Positions 25,401-33,159 of a DNA stretch of 64,000 nt are shown here, piece after piece; positions within the stretch are counted from its first letter, which is position 1; each line of letters begins with the position of its first letter. Under the pieces are notes generated by a model. That model did no database searches, was not told the DNA's origin, and worked only from the letters and a program-made list of their open reading frames with translations. The stretch is from Phytohabitans aurantiacus (GTDB taxonomy: Bacteria; Actinomycetota; Actinomycetes; Mycobacteriales; Micromonosporaceae): NCBI RefSeq assembly GCF_027923225.1, contig NZ_BSDI01000007.1, positions 558,001-622,000 on the forward strand, given 5' to 3'. Position numbers and translations under genes: made by a program.

Positions 25401-28400
25401 GCCGCGCACCGGCGGCCCGCTGACCAAGGTGGCCACCACCAACCCGCTCGGCCACGTCAGCATCGTCGAGGTCAACCCGAGCGGCCTGCCCACCCGCACC
25501 ATCGACTCCAACAGCCAGGTGGCGACGTTCGAGTACGACCCGCTCGGGCGGCAGCGCAAGGTGTGGCACCCGGGACGGGCCACGTCCCTGACACCGACCG
25601 CCGAATACTCGTACCTGGTGCGCAACAACGCCCCGACGGTGGTCACCACGAAGGCGATCAACGCCAAGGGCCTCTACACCACCAGCCACTCCATCTACGA
25701 CGGCTCCCTGCGGCTGCGCCAGACACAGGTGCCCTCGCCCGGCGGCGGTCGCATCCTCGCGGACGTCTTCTACAACACCCGCGGCGAGCCGTGGAAGCGC
25801 AACGGCGCCTACTACAACCAGTTCCCGCCGGACACCACGCTCGTCGCGCCGACCAACGACGCGGACGTCCCCGGACAGACGCGGTCCTATTTCGACGGTG
25901 CTGGACGCCTGACCGCCGAGGTGCTCTACACGTTCGGCGCGGAGCGCAGGCGCACCACCACCTCCTACGAGGGCGACCGGGTGCACGTCACTCCCCCGGC
26001 CGGCGGTGTGGCCACCACCACCATCTCCGACGCCAAGAGCCGCACCGTCGAACTGCGCGAGTACGCCAGCGGCAAGCCGACCGGCGCGTACGACGCCACC
26101 CGCTACACCTACGACAAGCGCGGTGCGCTGGCCGCCGTCACCGACCCCGCCGGCAACACCTGGCGGTACGAGCACGACCTGCGCGGGCGGGCGGTGCGGG
26201 TCGAGGACCCCGATCGGGGGCCCAGCACAGCGGCGTACGACGACGCCGGCCAGCTGAAGTCCACAACGGACTCGCGCGGTGCCACGCTCGCGTACGCGTA
26301 CGACGCGCTCGGGCGCACCACCGCCGTGCACGAGGGCTCGCTCACCGGCCGCAAGCGCGTCGAGTACAAGTACGACACCGTGGCCAAGGGCGAGCTGAGC
26401 TGGGCCGCCCGGTGGGAGGGTGACAACGCCTACACGACCGAGGTCACCGGGTACACATCGGACTACCAGCCGACGGCCAGCAAGGTGACGATCCCGGCCA
26501 GCGAAGGGGCGCTCGGCAAGACGTACCTGTTCTCCTACACCTACAACCCCGACGGCTCGCCGGCCACGGTGACGATGCCGGCCGCCGGCGGGCTCGCCGA
26601 GGAGACCATCACCTACGGTTACAACGACCTCGGCATGCCCACGACGCTGACCGGGCTCACCGGGTACGTCGAGTCCACCGTCTACACGAAGTTCTCCGAG
26701 GTCGAGCAGCTCGCCCTGTCGACCGGTGGCCCTCGCCTCTGGCAGACCTACCGGTACGAGGACGGCACTCGGCGCCTCACCGAGTCGATCACGCAGCGGG
26801 AGGCTTCCGGGCAGACGCAGGCGCGCGTGAAGTACGGGTACGACGCGGCCGGCAACATCACGCGGATCGCCGACGTGCCCGAGCACGCCACCGCCGACGT
26901 GCAGTGCTTCGCGTACGACCACCTGCGCCGGCTCAAGGACGCCTGGACCACGACGTCCACAGCGGACACCAGCTGCGCCGCCGGGCCCTCGTCCACCACC
27001 GTGGGCGGCACCCAGGCGTACTGGCACACCTACGCCTACGACAAGGCCGGCAACCGCACCAGCGAGGTCCGGCACGCCACCACCGCCGGCGGCACCGACA
27101 CCACCAGCCAGTACACGACACCCGGCGCCGGCGACGCCCGGCCGCACACGCTCAGCTCCATGACGCGCAGCGGCGGATCCGGTGCCAGGCTCGACGAGTA
27201 CCGGTACGACGCGGCGGGCAACACCGTCACCCGGAAGATCGGTGGCACCAGCCAGACGCTCGCGTGGGACCCGGAGGGGCGCCTCTCCTCGGTGACCGCC
27301 GAGGGTGCGGGCACCACGTCGTTCCTGTACGACGCCGACGGCAACCGGATGATCCGGCGCGAGCCGGCGTCCACCACCCTGTACCTGGGCCCGATGGAGC
27401 TGACCCTCAAGTCAGGTTCGGTGCAGGCCACCCGGTACTACGGGTTCGCCGGCCAGACCATCGCGGTCCGCGCCGGTGGCACGCTGCGCTGGCTCACCGG
27501 CGACCACAACGGCACCGCGCAACTCTCGGTCGACCCGAACAGTCTCGCGGTCACCCGCCGGCGGTTCCTGCCCTTCGGTGAGGAGCGCTCCACCGTCCCG
27601 TGGGTCGGTGACAAGGGTTTCGTCGGCGGCACCAAGGACCCGACCACCGGGCTCACGCACCTCGGCGCCCGCGAGTACGACCCGGTCACCGGCCGCTTCC
27701 TGTCCCTCGACCCGTTGATGGACAAGGCAACCCCGCAACAGATGCACGGGTACGCCTACGCCAGCAACAATCCGGTCACCTTCAGCGACCCTACCGGCCT
27801 GTGCAACTCGGACCTGTCCTGCGCGTACGAGATGTACCGCCAGAATCCGGCGGCGTGGGACTGCTCGCTGGACCCCCGGCCCTGCCCGAAGCAGTCGCCC
27901 GGCGCGCCGCCGCCACCGAAGAAGCCGACCGGACCCGACACCCGAGACGTCGAGGACGCCAAGAAGACCCAGAAGAAGTCGAAGGCCCAGGTGTTCTTCG
28001 AGGCCGCCGGCGACATCGTCAAGGAGCTCATCGGCTACGACGACATCCGCGACTGCATCGGCAACCTGAGCCTCGGCTCATGCTTCTCGGTACTGGTCAA
28101 CATCGTCCCCTGGGGAAAGATATTCAAGCTCAAGAAGATCTGGAACGCGGTCGAACGCGGCATCAACGCGATCCAGGAGTTCGGCAAGAAGCTGGACTGG
28201 GCCAAGGGTGTCCTCAAGCGAGCCGACGAGTTCGCCGACGCGATGCGCAAGTACGAGGACGACTTCGCCGACTGGACCGAACGCATGAAGCGGTTCGAGG
28301 AGAACGTCGCGAAGGTCGACAACGCGCTGGAGAAGGCCGACGCCGCGGCCACCACGGCGGCCGCCGTCACGAGCTGCCTGGGTAACAGTTTCACCGCGGA

Positions 28401-29157
28401 CACCCGCGTGGTACTCGCCGACGGGTCCACCAAACCCATCGGGGAGGTGAGACTCGGCGACGTCGTACTGGCGACCAACCCGAAGACCGGCCGCACCGCC
28501 GCGCGGAAGGTGACCCGCCTGATCGTCGGCGAGGGTTACAAGGACCTCGTGGACGTCACGCTGGACGCCGGCGACGGGCGGGTGTCCACTGTGACCGCCA
28601 CCGACGGGCACCCGTTCTGGGCCGCGGACCTCGCGCAGTGGGTCGACGCGGGCGACCTGGCGGTCGGCGCGATGCTGCGCACGTCCGCCGGCACGCATGT
28701 CCAGGTCTCCTCCGTCCACGCGTACAGCAAGCCGCAGCGCGTGCACAACCTCACCGTCGAGGGCCTGCACACGTACTACGTGGTGGCCGGAAACACGCCC
28801 GTACTCGTCCACAACAGCTCGTCGTGCCCGATCCACGGTCCCGGCGGCAATCCCGGCGGCGATCCGGACCGGTGCACCTGCCCGAAGGGCGGGCCCAAAC
28901 CGCCGAAGCGCGGCGGCCGCAGCGCCGAGGACACTCATGCGACCAACAACAACATCGAGTTCAAGACGATGGAGGGTTACCGGGTCGAGCGGGAAAAGCT
29001 CACCTCCAGTGCCACCCAGAACGTCACCAACTTCATGAAGGGCACCTCGAAGCCGGGGCAGGACGCCACCGACATCTTCAGCGGCACGCTGATCCTCGCC
29101 GGCGTGGCCTGGGCGGGTGCCCGCAACTGGTGGAAGCGGCGCAAGGGCAAGGGCTGA
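22426..29157 (+). CDS. Secreted Rhs-repeat polymorphic toxin with Hint autoprocessing domain
   Basis: A 2243-residue protein with an N-terminal signal peptide ending at about residue 27 (NAGPASA). A SpvB-like segment (about 255-312) and a long stretch of YD/Rhs repeats (YDPLGRQRKVW, YDADGNRMIRR) lead to the RHS-associated core (about 1669-1792; FGEERSTVPWVGDKGFVGGT, GRFLSLDPLMDKATPQQ). A helical pre-toxin linker follows (about 1820-1980; VNIVPWGKIFKLKKIWNAVE). A Hint domain runs from Cys1984 (CLGNSFTADTRVVLADGSTK) to VLVHNSS near 2130, the expected autocleavage point. The released C-terminal ~114 residues contain a CPIH...CTC pair, a charged middle and a hydrophobic segment with a basic tail (WWKRRKGKG). 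That toxin domain is unrecognised. Confidence 0.92.
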   Translation: MSGRRLGIQLLCAVMAAGLLNAGPASAEPADRAYRPDGVRAEKPVAVKAHTGSSRPADTTEVITGTPAVTWPAPATVEVAPGAAATKAVRLATARAARSTPGRVRVQVYDRATAVKAKVDGTLMRLARADGGMAGGKVAVDLDYAGFRHAYGGDWASRLHLAVLPECALTTPQAPACAPKPLKTRNDARTGRLSAEVDLPGAPKGALARSAASGSTLVAALASPSGPNGSFAATTLSPSATWSAGGSSGDFSWSYPLRLPPAVGGTTPSLGLGYSSGGVDGRTASTNNQPSWVGEGFDLASGYIERRYKSCVDDVPGANNPKTGDQCWGTENATMSLFGSGSELIKDDATGVWRPKNDDGSRIELLPGAPNGDDNGEHWKVTTTNGAQFFFGLNQLPGWVSGQPETKSTWTVPVYGNHAGEPCHKATFAASWCQQAYRWNLDYAVDPSGNVVTYYYDTQQNHYGRNLNEAATPYVRAGHLIRVEYGLRAGAAYAPAPARVLFTLADRCIPGTVCDPAVPARWPDVPWDKRCDGTTCPDRTSPTFWTIKRLARIATQTWNGSAHTDLDSWTLNHTFPDPGDSSSAALWLESIVHTGHAGGTLSMPEINFDPIGLSNRVDGIEGLDPLYRQRIAAIHNETGAGIAVTYSARDCERDGPMPASPDTNTRRCQPVRWASEGVPEMLDWFHKYVVTQVTQRDYVTGAPDAVTSYEYVGDPAWHYDDEDGLVNAEQKSWGQWRGYSRVRTRAGWAPDNRVLSEALYFRGMDDDKLANGTRRDVWVTDSQGGRVEDHDRLAGVVRESIGYASDGGAALSRTINDPWMSAPTATRVRPWGTHHATMLDTGAVNTYAQVSGGWRRQRVEKSFDGHGIVTSVNDLGDMSTADDDQCSTFQYARDTGRWLLNLASEVKTVTKACGQPVSLPDDLLSQARTYYDGSSTLGAVPGAGNPTKVEELAEQTATGTRYATVNRVVHDEYGRATETYDADGNKTTIEFTPRTGGPLTKVATTNPLGHVSIVEVNPSGLPTRTIDSNSQVATFEYDPLGRQRKVWHPGRATSLTPTAEYSYLVRNNAPTVVTTKAINAKGLYTTSHSIYDGSLRLRQTQVPSPGGGRILADVFYNTRGEPWKRNGAYYNQFPPDTTLVAPTNDADVPGQTRSYFDGAGRLTAEVLYTFGAERRRTTTSYEGDRVHVTPPAGGVATTTISDAKSRTVELREYASGKPTGAYDATRYTYDKRGALAAVTDPAGNTWRYEHDLRGRAVRVEDPDRGPSTAAYDDAGQLKSTTDSRGATLAYAYDALGRTTAVHEGSLTGRKRVEYKYDTVAKGELSWAARWEGDNAYTTEVTGYTSDYQPTASKVTIPASEGALGKTYLFSYTYNPDGSPATVTMPAAGGLAEETITYGYNDLGMPTTLTGLTGYVESTVYTKFSEVEQLALSTGGPRLWQTYRYEDGTRRLTESITQREASGQTQARVKYGYDAAGNITRIADVPEHATADVQCFAYDHLRRLKDAWTTTSTADTSCAAGPSSTTVGGTQAYWHTYAYDKAGNRTSEVRHATTAGGTDTTSQYTTPGAGDARPHTLSSMTRSGGSGARLDEYRYDAAGNTVTRKIGGTSQTLAWDPEGRLSSVTAEGAGTTSFLYDADGNRMIRREPASTTLYLGPMELTLKSGSVQATRYYGFAGQTIAVRAGGTLRWLTGDHNGTAQLSVDPNSLAVTRRRFLPFGEERSTVPWVGDKGFVGGTKDPTTGLTHLGAREYDPVTGRFLSLDPLMDKATPQQMHGYAYASNNPVTFSDPTGLCNSDLSCAYEMYRQNPAAWDCSLDPRPCPKQSPGAPPPPKKPTGPDTRDVEDAKKTQKKSKAQVFFEAAGDIVKELIGYDDIRDCIGNLSLGSCFSVLVNIVPWGKIFKLKKIWNAVERGINAIQEFGKKLDWAKGVLKRADEFADAMRKYEDDFADWTERMKRFEENVAKVDNALEKADAAATTAAAVTSCLGNSFTADTRVVLADGSTKPIGEVRLGDVVLATNPKTGRTAARKVTRLIVGEGYKDLVDVTLDAGDGRVSTVTATDGHPFWAADLAQWVDAGDLAVGAMLRTSAGTHVQVSSVHAYSKPQRVHNLTVEGLHTYYVVAGNTPVLVHNSSSCPIHGPGGNPGGDPDRCTCPKGGPKPPKRGGRSAEDTHATNNNIEFKTMEGYRVEREKLTSSATQNVTNFMKGTSKPGQDATDIFSGTLILAGVAWAGARNWWKRRKGKG

Positions 29158-29190
29158 CGCCTCCGCCGGCGCGGCCGTGAAATGCGGTTG

Positions 29191-29234
29191 CCTCCCAGGC
29201 TGGAACCGGCCTACGGTCGGCCCGGTCTGGGAGG
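29191..29234 (+). promoter_or_regulatory. Hairpin that masks the ribosome site of the next gene
   Basis: CCTCCCAG (29191-29198) pairs with CTGGGAGG (29227-29234). Inside it ACCGGCC (29205-29211) pairs with GGCC-C-GGT (29219-29226). The right arm contains GGGAGG, the Shine-Dalgarno sequence six bases before the ATG at 29241. The structure could end transcription from the Rhs gene or gate translation of the following gene. Confidence 0.5.
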
Positions 29235-29240
29235 TATCGC

Positions 29241-30296
29241 ATGTCCGATCCGAGCGGCACCATCGACCGGCTCTACGCGTCGCTCGAATCGCGGCTGCGC
29301 CCCGAAGACGTGGTCGCGCTCATCCTCGCCAGCGGCCAGGACTTCACCCCGGCCGAAGAGTCCGCGCTACGGCGGGCCGCGCGGCGCGGCAACCCGTCCG
29401 CTGTGGACGATCCACCAACGGCGGTGTCGCTCGCCGCACTGCGACGCCGCGACCCCGCCGAGCTCTCCGAAGCCATCACCGACCCTGACGCGCTACGGCT
29501 CATCGGGTACGGCGTAGGCGAAACCATCTTCTGGACGGCGACCGGCAACGCGGACGGCCGTCTCGGGCGCCTCGACCGCGAAGCGCGCGGCATCAAGCTT
29601 TCCCGCCGCCAGTACAATCGCGGCTGGCGAGTACTGACCAAAGTGGACGCCCGGATCGACCGCATAGAGACGGAACTACGCTCGCGCGGCCTGCCGCTCG
29701 CCGGACGGGCCGGGCTGGCGGCCGACATCACCGCCGACCGATTCCGCCAAGACCCGGCCGCCGGCTCCCTCGCCGCCTATCTCGCCGCGCGGCGCCGCCG
29801 CCGGTTCGGCGCGAACAGCCCGGTCGACGCGATCGCCCGGCTATTGTCGGAACGGCTCCACGACGCCTCGGACTGGTGGCTGGTGGCCCGGGTGCACTGC
29901 ACCCCCGAGATCGCCGACCACCTCACGCCAGCCGACCGTGCCGAGCTGCTGATCCGCTGGTCAGACCTGACGACCGCGACGGCGGCGATACTGCGGCGAG
30001 TATGGGACCCGGCGGTCGACCGGGCAACCATGCACGTCCTACCCGGCGCCGCCTCATCCACCTGGAACATCGTCGCCCAGGCCTACAACGCCGCCAGATC
30101 CGGTTGGATGGCAGCTGTGGCGGCGCTGGGCGGCACAGAGCCGGTCGCATACCCGGGCAAGGCAACCCTGATGACCGCCAAAGCCCCCACGCCCGAAACA
30201 GCCGCCCCTCCCACCCCTCCGGCCCCTCCCACCCCTCCCGCCGCTTCCGCCGCTTCCGCCGCTTCCGCCGATCAAGGGCAAATGCACGTGATTTGA
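29241..30296 (+). CDS. Conserved actinobacterial protein of unknown function with an extended C-terminus
   Basis: A 351-residue cytoplasmic, mostly helical protein without a known domain. Recurrent features are QDFTPAEESALRRAARRG, GYGVGETIFWTATGNADGRL, a basic segment RRQYNRGWRVLTKVDARIDR and a late SSTWNIVAQAYNAARSGWMA. I recall similar hypothetical proteins in actinobacteria ending soon after a PGKA motif; here PGKAT is followed by ~45 extra residues rich in Pro, Ala and Thr. The last residues (ADQGQMHVI) and the stop codon are encoded by the 76-bp palindromic element, so the native stop seems to be lost. It starts 84 bp after the Rhs toxin, behind a ribosome-site-masking hairpin. A role as immunity protein is possible but not supported by size. 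Confidence 0.7.
   Translation: MSDPSGTIDRLYASLESRLRPEDVVALILASGQDFTPAEESALRRAARRGNPSAVDDPPTAVSLAALRRRDPAELSEAITDPDALRLIGYGVGETIFWTATGNADGRLGRLDREARGIKLSRRQYNRGWRVLTKVDARIDRIETELRSRGLPLAGRAGLAADITADRFRQDPAAGSLAAYLAARRRRRFGANSPVDAIARLLSERLHDASDWWLVARVHCTPEIADHLTPADRAELLIRWSDLTTATAAILRRVWDPAVDRATMHVLPGAASSTWNIVAQAYNAARSGWMAAVAALGGTEPVAYPGKATLMTAKAPTPETAAPPTPPAPPTPPAASAASAASADQGQMHVI
30232..30269 (+). repeat. 9-bp tandem repeat (ccgcttccg) abutting palindromic element B
   Basis: The unit ccgcttccg is repeated about three times directly before element copy B and encodes the alternating AAS residues at the end of the 29241 gene. Together with the preceding cccctcccac repeats it forms a pyrimidine-rich tract of about 70 nt, matching the C-rich sequence that precedes every copy of the element. 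Confidence 0.75.
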
Positions 30297-30345
30297 TCGC
30301 ATTTCCGCGTGCATTTGGCCTTGATCCACGCAAAGGCCCTTGATC
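30270..30345 (+). repeat. 76-bp palindromic element, copy B
   Basis: Module 1 is GATCAAGGGCAAATGCACG (30270-30288), the loop TGATTTGATCGCATTTCCG (30289-30307), module 3 CGTGCATTTGGCCTTGATC (30308-30326, 18 of 19 complementary to module 1) and module 4 CACGCAAAGGCCCTTGATC (30327-30345). This is the best-paired copy. The stop codon of the upstream gene (TGA, 30294-30296) lies within its loop. Confidence 0.9.
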
Positions 30346-30469
30346 GGCGGCCTCCGCCGGGCGTCGGACGTCCCTACGGCTGCGTCCTCTCCGCACCCGG
30401 CACCGCACCCCGGTTCGGGTCGACCCCCGGCGCTCGAACCTTCAACCCGACGGCCAGCCTCCCCCATCT

Positions 30470-30686
30470 GAGCCCTACACCCGCGTCTTCGAACTCGCCG
30501 TCCACGGCATCGACCTCGCCCACGCGCTCGGCACGCACCCGTGGCTGATCCCCGAAGCAACCACCATCATGGACGGATTCCTGTTCGGCACGCGCACCAC
30601 AGGCGCGCGAAACACCCGACGCCGACAACGCCGGCCGCGCCAACCTCGACCGACTCGGCCACACCTGGCTGACACTGTCACCGTAA
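30470..30686 (+). pseudogene. Relic of a mycothiol-dependent maleylpyruvate isomerase-like (MDMPI/DinB) protein
   Basis: One frame reads YTRVFELAVHGIDLAHALGT, then HPWLIPEATTIMDGFLFG. This resembles the C-terminal half of the MDMPI_N/TIGR03083 family, where (R)VxELxVHGxDLAxALG is a recurring motif. Around 30605 the frame changes, and the new frame continues as ARETPDADNAGRANLDRLGH to a TAA at 30684. The N-terminal half with the metal-binding histidines is missing. It is a truncated, frameshifted fragment. Confidence 0.55.
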
Positions 30687-30717
30687 GGCTTCCGGTTCAG
30701 GATCAGAACCAATCCTC

Positions 30718-30777
30718 GGGCTCCCGCGACGTCCGCCGCGGTCCACGCCCGCTGCTCCCGCGGCCTCACCCCGCGCG
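30718..30777 (+). repeat. Dispersed ~58-bp repeat, copy R1
   Basis: It begins gggctcccgcgacgtccgcc and contains ccgctgctcccgcggcc. Two related copies occur at 40908-40966 and 55416-55474, on the same strand. R1 is the most diverged, with one extra base in the middle. It lies in non-coding sequence ~150 bp upstream of the HNH gene. Confidence 0.6.
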
Positions 30778-30924
30778 ATACACAACCAACCAGGCCGCAA
30801 CGGCTTGGCCCTCGACGGCCCCCGCAGCCATATCCGGCCGATCAATTTCTGCGGTATCGGCGTGTCGGCCGGCGTGTCGGCTGGCGGGGCAACGATCACT
30901 GCACACACGTACGAGAATCAATGT

Positions 30925-32163
30925 GTGCGGGAAATGTTGGAGCAGCTCAGGGAGATCGCCGGCCACTGCGCCGGCACCCCGGTCTGGTCGCTGCCCGACA
31001 CCGACCTCATCGACGCGATCCACACAGTGCACGACGCCGAACAGATGCTCACCGCCGTCAAACTCCACCTGATCCGCGAGATAGACGGCCGCAACCTGCC
31101 CATCACGCAGGAGGCCGCCAGCACCGCCGTCTGGCTCCGCGAACAGCTACATGTCAGCATCAATGCCGCCCGCCGCACGGTCGACCTGGCCAAGACACTG
31201 GACCAACGGCCGACGCTGGATGCAGCGCTATCCACGGCGGCGGTCACCGTCGAGCAGGCCCACATCGTCGCCAAGACCGTTCACGATCTGGCCGACGAGA
31301 ACTCGGCGGATGTGGTGGACCTGGCCGAGAAAACATTGATCGCGGACTTCACCGACTGGGAGCCAGCCACCTTCCGCAAAGCCGCGGAACGGATCCTGGC
31401 ACATGTGGCACCAGAAGTGGCCGACGAAGCCGACCGGCGCGCCGCCGAACGCGACGAGAAACGCGCCCAACGGACACGGGCGTTCACGCTGACCAACAAC
31501 GGCGACGGCCGCTACCGGGTCACCGGCTGGCTCGACGCTGAGGCCGCAGCGATCGTCAACGCCGCCCTCGACCCGCTGTGCAAACCCGACCTCGAACGCA
31601 CACCCGCCCAACGCCGCGCCGACGCACTCGTCGAGGTATGCCGGCTAGCGCTACACACCGAACAGCTGCCGGACAACGGCGGAGACCGGCCACAGGTCGC
31701 GGTCACCGTGCCATACGACGTCGTGCGTAAAGAACTGGGCGTCGGGCAGCTCGACAGCGGGGAACGGTTGACCGCCGAGCAGGTGCGACGGCTGGCCTGC
31801 GACGCCCACATCCTGCCAATCGTGCTCGGTGGGCAGGGGCAGATCCTCGACGTCGGACAGCAACGACGGCTGTTCACCGGACCACTACGACGAGCACTCG
31901 TCGCACGGGACGGCGGATGTGCCTTCCCCGGATGTGATCGACCCCCACAATGGTGCGACGGCCACCACATTCGACACTGGACAGACGGCGGCGATACCGC
32001 GCTGCACAACGGCGTCCTGTTGTGTGGATATCACCATCGGCTCATCCACCGCGGAGAGTGGGAAGTGCGGATGGCCGACGACGGCCGGCCAGAGTTCATC
32101 CCACCGCCCTATGTGGATAGTGAGCGCAAACCTCGCCGCAACATCTACCACCGGCGAACGTAA
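30925..32163 (+). CDS. DUF222 / 13E12-repeat-family HNH endonuclease
   Basis: A 412-residue protein. The N-terminal ~290 residues are the helical DUF222 domain (EMLEQLREIAGHCAGTPV, ITQEAASTAVWLREQLHVSI, DLAKTLDQRPTLDAALSTA). The C-terminal HNH nuclease (about 331-390) has the zinc cysteines and histidines in CAFPGCDRPPQWCDGHHIRH and NGVLLCGYHHRLIHRGEWEV. This family (REP13E12 in mycobacteria) is multicopy and mobile-like, with no proven function. The start is taken as GTG at 30925; ATG at 30934 is also possible. It sits in a decayed zone between two pseudogenes and two palindromic elements, consistent with transfer. Confidence 0.88.
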   Translation: MREMLEQLREIAGHCAGTPVWSLPDTDLIDAIHTVHDAEQMLTAVKLHLIREIDGRNLPITQEAASTAVWLREQLHVSINAARRTVDLAKTLDQRPTLDAALSTAAVTVEQAHIVAKTVHDLADENSADVVDLAEKTLIADFTDWEPATFRKAAERILAHVAPEVADEADRRAAERDEKRAQRTRAFTLTNNGDGRYRVTGWLDAEAAAIVNAALDPLCKPDLERTPAQRRADALVEVCRLALHTEQLPDNGGDRPQVAVTVPYDVVRKELGVGQLDSGERLTAEQVRRLACDAHILPIVLGGQGQILDVGQQRRLFTGPLRRALVARDGGCAFPGCDRPPQWCDGHHIRHWTDGGDTALHNGVLLCGYHHRLIHRGEWEVRMADDGRPEFIPPPYVDSERKPRRNIYHRRT

Positions 32164-32870
32164 ACAGGCTGTTCGACCGTGCCGCCGACCACTACGACGA
32201 AGTGGCGCCCTTCTTCCCGGAGTATGGGGCGGTCATCGTGGCTGCCTTGGATCCGCCCCCAGGCTGTCGCTTTCTCGACCTGGGCGCCGGAGGCGGTGCG
32301 CTGACCGGCCCGCCTCTTGAGCGCGGGTGCGTCGTGACAGCGCCACGCGACGGTGAAAATGGCTCGCTGCGGACTACCCAGTGCGACAGCTGACGTTCCG
32401 GTCCGGGAGCTTCGACCTGGTCGCGGCGTCGTTCGTCATCCACATCCTCGACGAGCCCGCAGCCGGCGTCGCCGAGGCGTACCGGGTGTTGGCGCGGATG
32501 GGCGGTTCGCGCTTACGGGTGGCAGTGCTCGCAGCAGCAGCCTTCCTGCCCGGCCGACCACGCTCTGCTGCCGGCTCGACGCGTTGTTCGGGGAGTTCAC
32601 CGCGTACCTGTCGTCGGATGGCGGTATGGGCAAGCCAATCGACTGCGCCGACCTGTTGGAGGCGGTGGGGTTCGTGGAACTCCAGGAGGATCTCGCCGAG
32701 GTCGCCATCCCGTTCGCGGACCAGGCGATGCTGTGGCGTTGGGCGATGACGCACGGATACCGGGCGTTCATCGAAGACCCGCCCGTTACGAGTTTCACCA
32801 GCGGACGCCGAACCTCCGGACGACGACCTGGTTCTGCGACGGGTCTCGGGCGTCTGGTTGGGCCGCAAGC
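32163..32870 (+). pseudogene. Frameshifted class I methyltransferase pseudogene
   Basis: Three successive frames each carry a piece of one methyltransferase. The first gives NRLFDRAADHYDEVAPFFPE with SAM motif FLDLGAGGGALTG (32163 to ~32340). The second gives RSGSFDLVAASFVIHILDEP, then AAGVAEAYRVLARMG (~32381-32560). The third gives GKPIDCADLLEAVGFVELQE, then FADQAMLWRWAMTHGYRAFI (~32575-32800). At least two frameshifts and an internal deletion between motifs I and II are needed, and no start codon precedes the first piece, which abuts the HNH stop. It is clearly non-functional. Confidence 0.8.
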
Positions 32871-32885
32871 CCGATCAGCCACGCC

Positions 32886-32961
32886 GATCAAGGGTGTTCG
32901 CATCGATCAAGGCCGAATACACGCGGTTTTGAGATCGAACCACGTGCGTTTGCCCTTGATC
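32886..32961 (-). repeat. 76-bp palindromic element, copy C (inverted orientation)
   Basis: Read on the minus strand, module 1 is GATCAAGGGCAAACGCACG (32961-32943), the loop TGGTTCGATCTCAAAACCG, module 3 CGTGTATTCGGCCTTGATC (32923-32905) and module 4 GATGCGAACACCCTTGATC (32904-32886). The arms match at 15 of 19 positions, the weakest of the four copies. In this orientation it follows the minus-strand VOC gene, across a pyrimidine-rich tract. Confidence 0.85.
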
Positions 32962-33115
32962 GGCGGAAGGGGGCGAGCGGCGCGGTCGCACGGCGCGAGG
33001 GAAGGCGGCGGAGCGCGCAGAGAGCGGGCAGCGCGCAGAGCCGGGAGCGGGCGGAGCGGACGGCGGACGGAGCGGAGCGGGCGGGGAGTGGCCAGTGCAC
33101 ACGCAGCGCGGACGA
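32962..33115. repeat. Low-complexity purine/pyrimidine-asymmetric tract
   Basis: On the plus strand the tract is dominated by G and A, with recurring ggagcg, gcggac and gcgcagag units. On the minus strand it is a C/T-rich run between the VOC stop codon and palindromic element C. It has the look of replication-slippage expansion and encodes nothing I recognise. Confidence 0.6.
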
Positions 33116-33159
33116 CGTGCGGCGCGTCGGCGCGGCGGGTATGGGGCGCGGATGTGTGG

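Larger units (their letters stand above)
30297..30924. other. 628-bp decayed intergenic zone
   Basis: Contents in order: the rest of palindromic element B (to 30345), about 120 bp of GC-rich sequence without recognisable coding, a maleylpyruvate-isomerase-like relic (30470-30686), a copy of a 58-bp dispersed repeat (30718-30777), and about 150 bp leading to the HNH gene. No intact gene is visible. Confidence 0.6.

Noticed and set aside
29241..30296. Calling the gene after the Rhs toxin an immunity protein
   Set aside because: It is larger than typical immunity proteins, and similar proteins are, to my recollection, widespread as stand-alone conserved hypotheticals.
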